From positions 35,448,601-35,512,600 of the forward strand of contig OZ034969.1 of NCBI GenBank assembly GCA_964030785.1: a stretch of DNA of 64,000 bases, in the 5' to 3' direction. Shown here piece after piece: positions 54,567-64,000 of the stretch (position 1 is the first letter of the stretch; each line of letters opens with the position of its first letter). Below the pieces are notes generated by a model. The model saw only the letters and a list, made by a program, of their open reading frames with translations. It made no database searches and had not been told where the DNA came from. The translations under genes and the position numbers were made by a program. The DNA is from Siderastrea siderea (Eukaryota > Cnidaria > Anthozoa > Scleractinia > Rhizangiidae).

Positions 54567-55182
54567 CTTAGAGAGCAGAGGAATTGCTCCGGCAAGAATT
54601 GATCACTTTTGGATGAAGGGTCCTGAATGGCTGGGCAACGTTGAAGAATGGCAAGAGAAGGTAGAAGTCAAGGAGAAGGCAGAGGCTCAAACTGAAGCAT
54701 TACCGAGAAAGGAAGCTGCACTCCTCCAAAAGCAGGAAGACCAGAACTTTCAAGAAACTTGGACCGAAGAACTTCTTCAGAAGCACAAGTACTGGAAGCT
54801 TCTAAGGATCACAGCATTCATTAGAAGATTTATTGGCAACTGCCGGAAGGTGGCTAAAACACGTGGCCCCCTTACAACATTTGAGATTGAACAAGAGGAG
54901 CAGTGGTGGATCAAGTTAGCACAGGCAGGATGTGAGCAAAGAATCGATGTTCCCATCAAGAGAGACACACTGGGGATCTGGCGTTGGTATGGGCGAGTCC
55001 CGCACTACCACCCGATGTTCCTACCAAGAAAGCACAGATTGGCCGAGTTGGTCGTGGAACATTACCATCTGATAAATTTGCATGGGGGAGTCCAGTCCAC
55101 AATGAACAAGGTGCGAGAGAGGTTTTGGATCCCACAACTGCGACGTATTACTAGAAGGCTGAGGTTGAGCTGCAATCACTGA
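54391..55182 (+). CDS. pol: BEL/Pao RNase H end and integrase zinc-binding domain
   Basis: Real coding begins near 54510 ('VPTAQNPSDLESRGI'). A linker rich in Glu and Lys follows, then the integrase HHCC domain: 'HRLAELVVEHYHLINLHGGV', 'RFWIPQLRRITRRL' and 'SCNH'. The frame ends at TGA 55180-55182, exactly where the last Cys of the HHCC motif (C-x2-C) should be. The same frame continues as KSHRARALP beyond it, so this is a single nonsense change. Confidence 0.85.
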   Translation: MTPICLLRPTHWWIAPLYSTGWKTRANGHSTSGTELRYRIQDVGTFVWHYVPTAQNPSDLESRGIAPARIDHFWMKGPEWLGNVEEWQEKVEVKEKAEAQTEALPRKEAALLQKQEDQNFQETWTEELLQKHKYWKLLRITAFIRRFIGNCRKVAKTRGPLTTFEIEQEEQWWIKLAQAGCEQRIDVPIKRDTLGIWRWYGRVPHYHPMFLPRKHRLAELVVEHYHLINLHGGVQSTMNKVRERFWIPQLRRITRRLRLSCNH

Positions 55183-56088
55183 AAAAGTCACAGAGCAAGG
55201 GCATTACCAGCACCACCAATGGCCGCCCTGCCATCATTTCGAGCAGAGTTTACTGATCGATTTTCCTCAACTGGAGTGGATTTCATTGGTCCATTGTACC
55301 ACAAGACACAAGGGATCAACCCCGGGAAGGCATATGTCGTGTTATTCACTTGTGCTAGCACTCGTGCCATTCACCTAAGGTTGTGCACGGACATGACTGT
55401 TGAGCAATTTAAACGAGCACTGAAGGAATTTGTGGCGAGACGAGGTACCCCGCAATTGATCGTGAGCGATAATGCGAAGACCTTCATAGCGACAAAAGGA
55501 TGGCTCGAGACTCTACAAGATTACGAGGATCTCAACAACTACCTCGCATCACAGCCGATTCAATGGAAGTTCAACCTCTCCAGAGCCCCTTGGTGGGGAA
55601 GATTTTTTGAACGTATGGTTGGCATCGTCAAGTCTAGTCTTTCAAAGGTCATTGGTTGCGCATTACTCTCTTATGCAGAACTAGAGGAAACACTTCTCGA
55701 TGTGGAATGCTTTGCAAACAACAGACCGTTATGTCACGTAGGTGAGGAGTTTGAGCAACAGACAGTTACACCTAACATCCTTATCAGAGGAAAACCTGCA
55801 AACTTTCTAGAAGAAGATATTGATACCTTGGATGACACATGTGACGTCACGAGAAGATTCCGTTACTTGAAGACGTGCCGATTGCAGTTGCGCAAACGAT
55901 GGGTTAAAGAGTATCTTCACGCATTGAAGGAGAGATCCAAGATGCAAGCAATTGCAAATAAGACGGTTCCCGCAGAAGGATCGATGGTTCTAATTAAAGA
56001 CTCCATTAAGAACACTGGAAAGTGGAAACTTGGAAGAGTTAAAAGTCAGATAAAGGGAAAGGACGGCGTCTTCGGGGATTCAAGATAA
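55183..56088 (+). CDS. pol: BEL/Pao integrase catalytic core
   Basis: DDE residues are visible in 'STGVDFIGPLY' (D), 'QLIVSDNAKTF' (D) and 'RAPWWGRFFERMVGIVKSSL' (E). They are followed by 'NNRPLCHVG' and 'LTPNILIRG'-type text ('TPNILIRGKPANF'), as in BEL/Pao integrases that insert the cDNA. The frame is the same as the zinc-binding domain before the TGA. A frameshift at about 56073 moves the last part into another frame, which ends 'RAAKNAARNRMIGIAMND' at TAG 56277-56279. Confidence 0.9.
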   Translation, partial: KSHRARALPAPPMAALPSFRAEFTDRFSSTGVDFIGPLYHKTQGINPGKAYVVLFTCASTRAIHLRLCTDMTVEQFKRALKEFVARRGTPQLIVSDNAKTFIATKGWLETLQDYEDLNNYLASQPIQWKFNLSRAPWWGRFFERMVGIVKSSLSKVIGCALLSYAELEETLLDVECFANNRPLCHVGEEFEQQTVTPNILIRGKPANFLEEDIDTLDDTCDVTRRFRYLKTCRLQLRKRWVKEYLHALKERSKMQAIANKTVPAEGSMVLIKDSIKNTGKWKLGRVKSQIKGKDGVFGDSR

Positions 56089-56320
56089 GGACGGGAAACG
56101 GGTACATCGTCGAACGCCCTGTTCAGCTAGTTGCAGATTTGGAGATAGGCGCACAACCCCAGCCACAGAACACAGGTTTGAACCCTGAAGTGCCAGAGTT
56201 TCGACCGCGGCAGCTACCTGGACGAGCAGCAAAGAATGCAGCAAGGAACCGGATGATCGGAATTGCAATGAACGATTAGAGGACGATTAGAATTGTATTA
56301 AAGCTGCTTATCAGCCCTTT

Positions 56321-56333
56321 AAGAGGGGGAGGG
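56321..56333 (+). promoter_or_regulatory. Polypurine tract
   Basis: AAGAGGGGGAGGG lies directly before the 3' LTR, as needed to prime plus-strand DNA. Confidence 0.9.
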
Positions 56334-56652
56334 TGTCGTACACTCCACAGTTTACATTATGCGAAAACTTGTGACTCGTGACTCGCGTCACGCGATTTAC
56401 ACTAGACATTCCAAAGCTATTACGTGTTAGACTGTATGACTATATTTGGATAGGTTTTTTTCTACACACGTGCTCGATCGAGAGAAAAGATATTACTAGG
56501 TTTTTGGATTCACTACTGTAACACGGCGTTTTACTCGCGTTGGTTGGTCGGCACAAGGAGAGAATAAACAAGTTAACATTGTACTGGAAAGGAGTGAATT
56601 TCTTCAGTGTCTCAGGGAATTTTCTGCGTTACGTTAACAAATATTCCCCACA
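56334..56652 (+). repeat. 3' LTR of the BEL/Pao element
   Basis: It starts TGTCGTACACTCCACAG and ends ATTCCCCACA, 319 bp. It differs from the 5' LTR at about 14 positions and by one extra T. It is followed by 'aaaattag'; the right part of the host MITE resumes there. Confidence 0.93.
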
Positions 56653-57363
56653 AAAATTAGTTCCCAGATCCAGATTGGGAGCTTTTATCAGGCCTAACCA
56701 AGTGATTTAGCCGTTTCAGGCAATTTCTCTGCTTTTAGCATCATTCTGACAGTATTAGCCTCAATTTTCCATGGTCCGTGTGAACTCATGCACGCATTTT
56801 CAGCTGCATGTCGCAATAAGACTTTGGCTACCGAGCCCAATGTTATCATTTAAATTGCCTTTAATTAAAAAGCTAGCCTTTTATTTTTGGATAACGTTTT
56901 TCAATACTTTTTGCATTTTCCGGCTTTTCCTCCGAGCCGAGTCATTGCCGGCACACAAATAAGGACATTTGTCAAAGAAAATTTGTTCACCCATGTACAC
57001 GGTCAAATTATTTGTCATAGAAAATTTGCTCGTGTGCGTGGGGCTTACCTATCTAACGAGCTTCTAAGCCCCACTGAACTTCACCTATTGCATTTGCTGT
57101 CCTTGATTTTTGGTATATGCATGCTGAAGAGATTTCTAATCACGTGACCAGACACGTGTCTATAAATTAGCAAAACCGACCTATGCCACTTATGGATTTT
57201 CGCGTGTTTTGAGGCGTGGTTCTTCGTGTGATATGAAGATTTTCTTCCCTAATATTTTGGCTTACAACTCAGTATAGAGAGAAATCATAGTTTTTCAATT
57301 ATATACTGTGTTTTTTGAGGTCACATGACTAACTACGCCCATGACTCAAGGCGTCTGCCCTAC

Positions 57364-57835
57364 TCCAGTTACAAACGCCGAGTCTTCACATAGTTCTGGG
57401 TACCGCTTAAGGACGGTGCCTCCTTTTGTTACTGCGCATACGTTCTGCGCATCTCGGGATATTGGGGTTTCTTTGCCCACTAACACAACAATATTTTTGC
57501 GCGGTTCAAGACTATCTGGAAAAAGCAGCTTTTAGTAAGGGCTAACAGAATCCAAAAGGAAAATTGGAGGTAACGGCGCATTTTTCAGAGATAACTGAGC
57601 TTGAATTTGAAAAGAAATTGCCATACATTCTTTGTATTTTAACGTTATTTTAGAATTATGGTTGATTAATTATCTGTCTGGTTACCCACATTTTTCTTTT
57701 TGGATTCCAATAACCCTTGCTAACATCTCCTTTTTCCCCATAGTCATAACCTTTGCAAAAATACATCTGTATTAGGAGGCACCTTCCTTAGGGGACAGAA
57801 TTAACACGTCAGTGTCTGGTGAATAGATGCACGTT
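57364..57835. repeat. Copy-2-specific intronic insertion with partial inverted repeats
   Basis: Copy 1 goes from 'gtctgccctactc' to 'ttctagtagcacc' at about 14466-14490 with about 15 bases between, while copy 2 has about 470 extra. Inside, 'gctaacagaatccaaaagg' (about 57542) and 'ttttggattccaataaccc' (about 57700) are inverted. 'aaggacggtgcctcc' and 'aggcaccttccttagg' near the ends also pair. This is probably a small palindromic element with uncertain boundaries. Confidence 0.5.
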
Positions 57836-57862
57836 CTAGTAGCACCAGAGACTTATTTTTCT

Positions 57863-57939
57863 ATTATAACCCCTTATGCAATGTAAAGCGCTATTGAGCT
57901 ATAGGAAATAGAGCTATAGAAATAAAGTTTATTTATTTA

Positions 57940-57989
<50 letters not shown>
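57863..57989 (+). mobile_element. Retroposon 3' tail with (TTA)n
   Basis: 'gtaaagcgctattgagc' and 'gctatagaaataaagtttat' lead into a run of TTA/TTTA repeats (57929-57989). Copy 1 lacks the block (about 14500). Such 'aaagcgct...gctata.aaata' ends with TTA tails are typical of L2/SINE-type retroposon tails in marine animals (recollection). Confidence 0.55.
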
Positions 57990-58019
57990 GTTGCATCAAG
58001 AAAATGCAACAGCATTTTT

Positions 58020-59500
58020 TTATCTGCTTCCTCTTGATTACTGTGAGAAGCTTTGTCTTTGTGAGTAGCTTTGTATTGACTTTCCCATTCCACAACTATA
58101 CGCCTTCCATTTGTCTGGATGTTGCTTATCATCATCTTGAGAGAAAATAAGATGCAATTCTCTTGTTAGCATGAGACAGCAACCTCCGCGTGTGCCATCT
58201 GTGATGCAGTGCGAGTCTGGCCGCTGTCCTCCTTGTCTGCTTACACGAGTGGCCATCTTCAAGGACAACGGCACATCATGTCTGTCAAAAAATCAGGCGC
58301 ACCTTGTCACTATCACTGTACTTCAGCAAGACATGGGTGATGAAGTGATCGGCTAAATGCATGCAGGTTTTTATCTCATCTGGATTTTCAATTGGCTGTA
58401 ACTTACTATCCCATCACCAACTGCAACTTTTATTTGTGCAGTTGCACCCTTCACAGGATCTTGAACGTCAATGTCTGACACTGAGTTGGGATGGATTCAT
58501 TCTTTTTGGTGCACCAAAAGCCATTTTCACAGAGAGCTTTTCAAGAATGATCATCAATTTGCTCTTCATGGAACAATGCATCATTGTTCCATCAGCCGCA
58601 AACATCGATCTGACCACCACAGGAAACTCGTACTGACTAATTGCTTTTTTCGAGGTTGTTCTTTGGCCATGACTTGCATCCCACCATCACTTTCTCAAGT
58701 AAGGACCTGAGGATCTGTCTTCTTGCAGCTCCATTACTTTGTCTCCAGCTGACAGTTTCACGGTGTTACCCATGTGTTTCCAAGTACTGAGCTTATGCTT
58801 CTTCATGGGCGACCACGCATTTTTCTTCTTTTGTCTAGATTGGTCTCAAACAAATGCATCAAGAAGTTGTTGGCTGTTCTGAAATTGGCTACAGAGTTAT
58901 TCTTTGACCCTTTGGGCATGACTACCTTTAATAGATAGTTACTTTGCTCTGTAAATGAATTGGTAACTTTCTCTTCATGCGTAGATGTAACATCTGAAAG
59001 AGCATGGTGTCGCTTAGTTGCCCTTATAGGCAGGCCAGCTATCCGCTGAGCTTCTTCATCGAGTCGTGCAAGTTCTTGTACGAGCGCTTGAGTTCAGGGT
59101 CATGCTCTCTGATTTCTTGAGTGATCCCATCTCAGCTAAATACAGGGGGGTCATGCGTGCATAATTGACTTTTGTCATTGACAAAGAAGTACTTGATGAC
59201 CTTCTCAAGGACAATAGGATGTAATTTCCAGTCTGCTGTTTGAACGGTGTGGATGAACTGTATCATTCCCAATATCATTTCTATGTATTGCACCAGATTG
59301 CTAATCCTTTCCATGTTTCATGGATCGCTTATCGTTTCCATGTCTCAGGACAGGAAGCTCCTTCTCGTCTTAATTTTAAAGCCTTTCCATAGAGAGCATG
59401 TTTCTCCACAAGCTCCTCAACTATGTCTTTTCGACAAATCATGCATTTGAGAAGTCAGTACTGCAATCTTGCAATGCTTCGCAGGAGTTGCTCCAACACC
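58020..59500 (-). pseudogene. Copy 2 counterpart of the decayed minus-strand ORF
   Basis: Minus-strand fragments correspond piece by piece to 14470-16010: 'VPLSLKMATRVSRQGGQRPD' (about 58250), 'LMSISDTELG'-complement text with 'DVQDPVKGATAQIKVAVGD' (about 58420-58470), and 'FIHTVQTADWKLHPIVLEKV' (about 59230). Frameshifts differ partly from copy 1, so decay continued after duplication. Function is unknown; likely a mobile-element protein. The neighbouring intron (59501-59927, 60191-60680) is shared with copy 1 and holds no gene. Confidence 0.65.
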
Positions 59501-59927
59501 TGATTCAGACTCCATCATTTTGCAAAAGTAATCGAAAGAAACATAACAGTCTGCCCTCTCTGGCATGCGGTCATCATACCTTTCTTATCATATGCAAAAA
59601 TGAATCAAGTTTTCGAGATTAGTAATTCACGTGTTAGAAAGGCTAACTGATTTTGTGTCACCATGTTAACGTTCAGTCACGTGCTTGGTCACGTTACCCA
59701 AAATTTCTGCAACGTTTCCATGCTACACTTTGGATAGTTTTTTCCATAAATTGGAGAGCTCTTGAACCACAAAAAAAAACACTCATGTTAATTTTAAGAC
59801 CAACGAAAATTTCAGCCCTGTTTCCATACTACTCTTTTTATGCTATTTCTTAATGGCTCCACAATAGCCAAACTAGCAGGCTGCTGGAGTGCCAACAAAA
59901 TTTTTACTGCTACTTAGGGTCTTCTCA

Positions 59928-60190
59928 ATGCACCTTCAACCTCGGACAAAACTGTTGAGACACTTCGGAATAAATGAGAACTTTAGCCTTGAAAATGACT
60001 TACCACAACAAATCATTCCCCCTCTCCCCCTTTTCAATGTTGCTTTGCCATTAAAGACCCCCTGATGAATCCTTTGTCCTTTCAAACAACATTTATTGAG
60101 GGGGGGGGGGGGAACGGCGATCTTGTCGGTGTTTCCATATAGGGAAATTGAGAAGTACGCGCGCTAATTGAGTTTGTCTCAACTAGTTTT
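59928..60190. repeat. Copy-2-specific insertion of the 29480-type repeat
   Basis: The block from 'cctcggacaaaactgttgag' to 'gagtttgtctcaactag' is absent from copy 1, where 'tctcctcaatacatct' is followed by 'aggtaggtgg' (16404-16430). It is an inverted relative of 29480-29720 and carries a 13-G run (60100-60112). Non-coding. Confidence 0.6.
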
Positions 60191-60680
60191 GTTCAATATT
60201 GTAGGTAGGTGGTTTGCTTTCAGCACAAAATTCTCACGGAACGATATTTCATAACACATGTTACCATACAGATATGTAGTAACTTGTATGTGAAATTGTC
60301 TCCTCAGACGAGTATTGATATTTGGGTTTAAGTAATGTTTTAGTTTTAAGCTTTATGTCCTTTTTAGATATTTTAGCGTCCTAGTGACACCAATGCAGTC
60401 TGCAAAATGCAAAAACCCCGGAATGACATGACCAAATATTATGTTTGGAAAACAGAAAGTTTTAGGAACAGGGCGCAATAAGAACCGTTTTAAATGACGG
60501 ACCTTTCATGTGCCAAAACTAAATGCAAATCAGCCAAAACGATAACTATTGTTTATTTGCATTAGGTTCGGTCCATGAGAAGTTAGACTTTTAAGACGGG
60601 CCTATGAGCAGGAGCGGTTCGAGTACACATCTTGTCACTTTTCCATCCTCTGATTTTGAAACTTTTTCTAAAATTCACAG

Positions 60681-60825
60681 GTTCTTACAGGAAATAGTAA
60701 CTGGCGCGACGTCATAAAGAACTCCATTCCAGTGATATACGCTCGCTATATCCGCCTTTTACCATTGAAATGGCACATTTGGCCATGCGCAAGAATGGAG
60801 ATTTACGGGGAACCCTGGTCGGAAG
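60681..60825 (+). CDS. Gene 2 discoidin domain 4, third exon
   Basis: The acceptor 'aaaattcacag' precedes a 145-nt phase-0 exon ending 'TCGGAAG|GTGAAA' in phase 1. It encodes VLTGNSNWRDVIKNSIPV, '[20 protein letters not shown]' and IYGEPWSE. As in gene 1, the terminal Cys of the domain is missing and 'WPC' is present. It is separated from the preceding exon by 10.7 kb, mostly the BEL/Pao element and other insertions. A next exon should start in phase 1. Confidence 0.9.
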
Positions 60826-60950
60826 GTGAAAATTGTAGCATTGGCTTCTCAGAAGTCACTAGTCAATATATGACCAGTAGAGCCGGCATAGAATGGGCGA
60901 TAGTTGTGTGTCAACGGTTCTTAGCCTCCTATCTTCTCTTCAAAACTTTT

Positions 60951-61648
60951 TACAGCGGCTTACTCTAACACCCGCCCTTGAAGGAATTTCTCCCAACGGC
61001 CAAATGTGTTTTTGGTGGATGTCAATCATCTATTTCTATGACAATTTTTTCGAATTCTCGCGCGCTGATTGGCTCTTGGTGACTGTCACATGTAACGCAA
61101 TCCTGTCTGGGGCCATGGATAAACCTGTTCTGCCCTTCTGTAAATTTTGACTTTAAATTGACTGGACTTCTCAGAAACCAACTGCGAAGCAAAAAGAAGA
61201 GATTATTTGTGATAGTCGGACGGCCAGAATCAGACGTTTGCTGTAAAGCACTTCTTCGAATAGAATAAAGATCAGTTTTACACAAATTTGCTTCCGAAGT
61301 TTACTTGCGTTATAAAAACAAGTTTGCATTGCGTATTTTCAGGTGTTTTGAATGCATTTGTGAAGCCATGCTTGATTCAATGAATAAACCCATTGCCGAG
61401 CGATTTGTTTTGGTACTTTTCAAGCGATAATTCAGAGTCTGCCATATTTTGCTCGTCAAAGGGTGGTTAAAACTTCCCACAAGATTTTTTTCATTATTAT
61501 ACTCCGCCCTAAATTTACTGCCAAATTGTTTTTCTTTCAACGATCGTTCTTGAATTGTCATTGAAACAGATGATTGACATCCACCAAACACACATTTGGC
61601 CGCTGGGAAAAATTCCTTGAAGGGTGCGTGTTAGAGTAAACCGCTGTA
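60951..61648. mobile_element. 0.7-kb foldback element with ~87-bp inverted ends and TA target
   Basis: CAGCGGCTTACTCTAACACC near 60953 is matched, inverted, by the end 'gtgttagagtaaaccgctg' at 61646. The arms continue through 'ggccaaatgtgt' and 'ggtggatgtcaatcatct'. TA dinucleotides at 60951-60952 and 61647-61648 flank it. Copy 1 has no insert between 'cttcaaaact' and 'agctatcgctgataac' (17175-17220). A TA target suggests a Tc1/mariner-type MITE; no protein-coding frame is convincing. Confidence 0.78.
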
Positions 61649-62028
61649 ATATTTCGGAAGCCCATTTAGCTATCGCTGATAATACGTTTCGTGCACCCAC
61701 TTTATAGGGCTCGTATTCTTCTTTACATATTAAAAATTCTTTAAAATACACTAACGTGCGTAGGTGTGAGGTGAGAAATACTCAGAGCAGGACGTAGCAC
61801 CTGGACCTCCAATTTGTGTTAAGGGTTAATTGAAATTTTTTTTTTTAATTTGATCTCAAGCGTTTTTGGGCAAAGCGTTTTCTTCGCGGTGAGAACGCTA
61901 GAGCGCAAGGGCACTTGACTTGAAATGCAGTTGCCTTATAAGGCAAAAGCAGGGTTATTTAATATAATATTAGTATATACTAAACCAGTGAAAAGTGTTT
62001 TTCGGGCGCTCTGATTGGCTACCCAAAC

Positions 62029-63166
62029 CCGGGTTAGTATTGGCTATTTGCCTCAGGCATTTTCTGGATTTCGCGCGCCAGTTTTCCCTCATTTCTCAGG
62101 TAAAAAGGAACTATTTGGTGCTGGCGATACATCTTTTTGGCATATATTAAAACAATTATCCGCCTCCGGTGCCGGTGAATTAATAATCTCGCCGCCCACC
62201 ACTATTCAAAGTCATTTGAATAGTAATATATTATGCATGCGGGTCAGAAGTCCGTGCAAATGGTTCGTTATCCCCATGGCTCTCTTCTATTGGTTTGGTG
62301 GTAATATATCATCCGCTCCCTGGCGTCGATAGCACATTTTGAGGTCTTTCGACGGTAAAACACCACGACGACGGTTTAAATGTCGCTTAATCTCTCATCT
62401 TAATCGCACCGAACGCAGATCGCCCGTTTGGTTTTTCCAATAAATTCTGTATCCTGCCTCCGTGTTCATGCAAGAGCTTAGCAGACTCATCTTTCCAAAG
62501 GGAGCAGCGTTCTTTTTCTTCTAGCTCCTGGTATTTCTACAAGTAGCCCTTCAGGTCTGTGTTTGCAGTTTCATTCGTTTTTCAGTTTAGAACGGTTCTT
62601 GGTTGCCGCAGTCCATTTGCTGCGTGTCAGCTTTTAGTTTCATTGTGCGGCAGCGATATGTTGGGTTTTGCGTTTTCGGGTAGGGCTTATTAATAAACTT
62701 TCATACGTGTTCTTCTATTTCGCTCTTTGCTTTGTATTTTAAATTCAGCGTGTTCCTGGTACTACGAGTTTTTGCCGTCAACAGTGCTAACGGATTAATG
62801 TACATTTCGGTTTTGCTGCTCGCGCTGTGATGTTTTTAGCTTCCCCTAGATTTACGGGATTTGGTGTTTTGGTATACCTTCCCTCGTCTTGATTAGTTTA
62901 TTTCTTCTTTACGCTCGGTAGCCACGGTTCCTTTGCCAAGGTTTTTCTCGAGGTTTTAACATATACGTGGCAAAGTTCATTGTCCCTCTTGGTGTTTTAG
63001 TATTCAAAGACCGTTTTTGATACGGTGCAACATGTGCCGATTTTGGTGCGGAATTTCGTCATACATTCTAGTTCTTTTTGTGTCCTTGTGCCGTTTTCAG
63101 AACCGTTGGTGGAATTATTATTATTTTCACTGGGTTTTATTTGCATTGTTTAGGATAAGTATGCGA
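62029..63166. other. Unrecognised sequence after the homology break
   Basis: From 62029 the sequence no longer follows gene 1's intron. 'attggcta' occurs at 62022-62029 and again at 62039-62046, around 17 bases 'cccaaacccgggttagt'. A frame at 62015-62332 has 105 residues with no recognisable domain and crosses the break, so it is doubtful. The T-rich remainder has no visible exon; no PAN exon of gene 2 was found. Confidence 0.45.
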
Positions 63167-63710
63167 TTGGTTTCCAGCCCTTGTCAGTGTGTTCATTGGT
63201 GAAGAACGCGTTTGGTTTTCTGACTGGCCTCGGGCCCTTGTCAAGGTGTTTATTTGTTGAGAACGCGTTTGGATTTCTGATTAGCTTCAGGCCCTTGTCA
63301 GAAAGTTTAGTTGTTGAGAACGTGTTGAGCTTCTGATTGGCTTCGGGCCTTTGTCAAAGTGTTTGTTTGTTGAGAACACGTTTGGATTTCTAAGTGTCTT
63401 CGGGCCCTTTTCAGAAAGTTTAGTTGTTGACAACGCGTTGAGTTTTTGATTGGCTTCGGGCCCTTGTCAGAGTGTTTATTTGTTGAGAATAACGCGTTTG
63501 GACTTATGATAGGCTTGGAGCCCTTGTCAGAGTGTTTGGTTGTTGAGAACGCGTTGAGCTTCTGATTGGCTTCGGGCCTTTGTACAAGTGTTTATTTATT
63601 GAGAACGCGTTTGGTTTTCTGTTTGGCTTCAGGCCCTTGTCAGAAAATTTAGTTGTTGAGAACACGTTAAGTTTATGATTGGCCTCAAGTGTTTATTTGT
63701 TTTATTCGCT
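63167..63710 (+). repeat. Minisatellite with alternating ~57-bp units
   Basis: Nine units of 54-60 bp share 'gggcccttgtcag', 'gttgagaacgcgtt' and 'ctgattggcttc'. From unit 2 on, two variants alternate: A has 'tttatttgttgagaacgcg' then 'tttgg', and B has 'tttagttgttgagaacgcg' then 'ttgag'. So the evolving unit is a dimer of about 113 bp. The remaining sequence to 64000 is A+T-rich and shows nothing recognisable. Confidence 0.88.
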
Positions 63711-64000
63711 TTGCAACGGTTTAACTTAGCAGTAGGCTGAGAGTCTCTCTTGTTTTTTGGCTCCGCTTCCGTCATTGTATTTTCAATGCTGGGAATGTGT
63801 CAGAATTGATGGGCTTCGTACTTTTGTCAGTGTTCTTTTTACTTTATTCATGTTAGGTTCGTTGGGTTTTATTAGAAATTAAAGTGTTTCCCTTTTCTTC
63901 ACATTTACTTGGTTGGGAACAGCAATCCGCACGGGCATTTCGTTGATCTGCGAGTGTCACGTGTATACTTGCCGTTTACGGAAGAGAGGAATGCTGTTTC

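Larger units (their letters stand above)
50430..56652 (+). mobile_element. BEL/Pao LTR retrotransposon, both LTRs present, coding region broken
   Basis: LTRs of 318 and 319 bp (TGT...ACA) flank a primer-binding site, Gag, protease, reverse transcriptase, RNase H, integrase and a polypurine tract, in the order of BEL/Pao elements. By eye the LTRs differ by about 14 substitutions and one indel (roughly 95-96% identical), so it is moderately old. 'AAAA' flanks both sides, consistent with a short target duplication. The coding region has two in-frame TGA codons and several frameshifts, so it is not autonomous now. It lies sense to gene 2 in a domain-4 intron, inside a MITE. Confidence 0.93.
50217..57046. 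mobile_element. MITE of about 0.6 kb split by the BEL/Pao insertion
   Basis: AAGCCCCATGCACACGAGC at the left is matched by the inverse of 'gctcgtgtgcgtggggctt' at the right, with inner 'aaattttct' and 'tgacaaat' words. Subtracting the retrotransposon at 50430-56652 leaves about 610 bp. Additional 'tttgtcaaagaaaatttg' words near 50345 and 56970 show more inverted symmetry. A TTA lies by each end, but the exact target duplication is unclear. Copy 1 has no counterpart near 14200. Confidence 0.7.

Overview
This looks like nuclear DNA of a metazoan, most probably an anthozoan cnidarian such as a stony coral or sea anemone. That assignment is inference. It rests on intron-rich genes with GT-AG junctions, short exons for secreted discoidin (F5/8 type C) and PAN/Apple domains, no bacterial-style operons, and a dense mix of BEL/Pao and Penelope-like elements, SINE-like repeats, MITEs and long palindromes. 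Most of the window is intron or mobile DNA. Exon sequence of the host genes totals only about 3.8 kb.

The backbone is two tandem + strand copies of one secreted multi-domain gene. Gene 1 enters from the left edge. It contributes discoidin domains 2, 3 and 4 (exons 1713-2035/2947-3088, 4091-4425/5120-5261 and 6973-7130/13723-13854/16906-17050) and a C-terminal PAN exon with stop (28387-28643). Gene 2 starts with a TATA box at 29939 and a signal-peptide exon at 29978-30062. It then has discoidin domain 1 (35994-36325/38871-39012) and domains 2-4 (39678-40000/40743-40884, 41577-41911/42601-42742, 48520-48677/49863-49994/60681-60825). Its PAN exon is not visible. Paired exons of domains 2-4 have identical lengths and phases and sit about 38 kb apart or more, so the region is a segmental tandem duplication.

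Because the introns are also homologous, each copy serves as an empty-site reference for insertions in the other. Only in copy 1: a 466-bp MITE (5303-5768), a SINE-like insert (7652-7862), a 3.2-kb insertion with a candidate multi-exon gene (7942-11190), a 2.0-kb hAT-like nested palindrome (11554-13554), and a 9.9-kb element (17573-27454). The last has terminal inverted repeats built from short A/T-rich repeats. It contains an inverted duplication with arms of about 2.2 kb, a 1.37-kb Mutator-like insertion with an 11-bp target duplication, and a Penelope-like reverse transcriptase relic. Only in copy 2: a 302-bp PIF/Harbinger-type MITE (40333-40634), a truncated antisense BEL/Pao relic (about 43400-46900), a 6.2-kb BEL/Pao element with both LTRs (50430-56652) nested in a MITE (50217-57046), and a 0.7-kb foldback element (60953-61646). 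A decayed minus-strand ORF (about 14470-16010 and 58020-59500) occurs in both copies and so predates the duplication.

At 17572 and 62028 both copies lose homology at the same base. Beyond 62028 lies unrecognised sequence ending in a 9-unit minisatellite with alternating unit types (63167-63710). No bacterial or phage system, CRISPR array or rRNA gene is visible.
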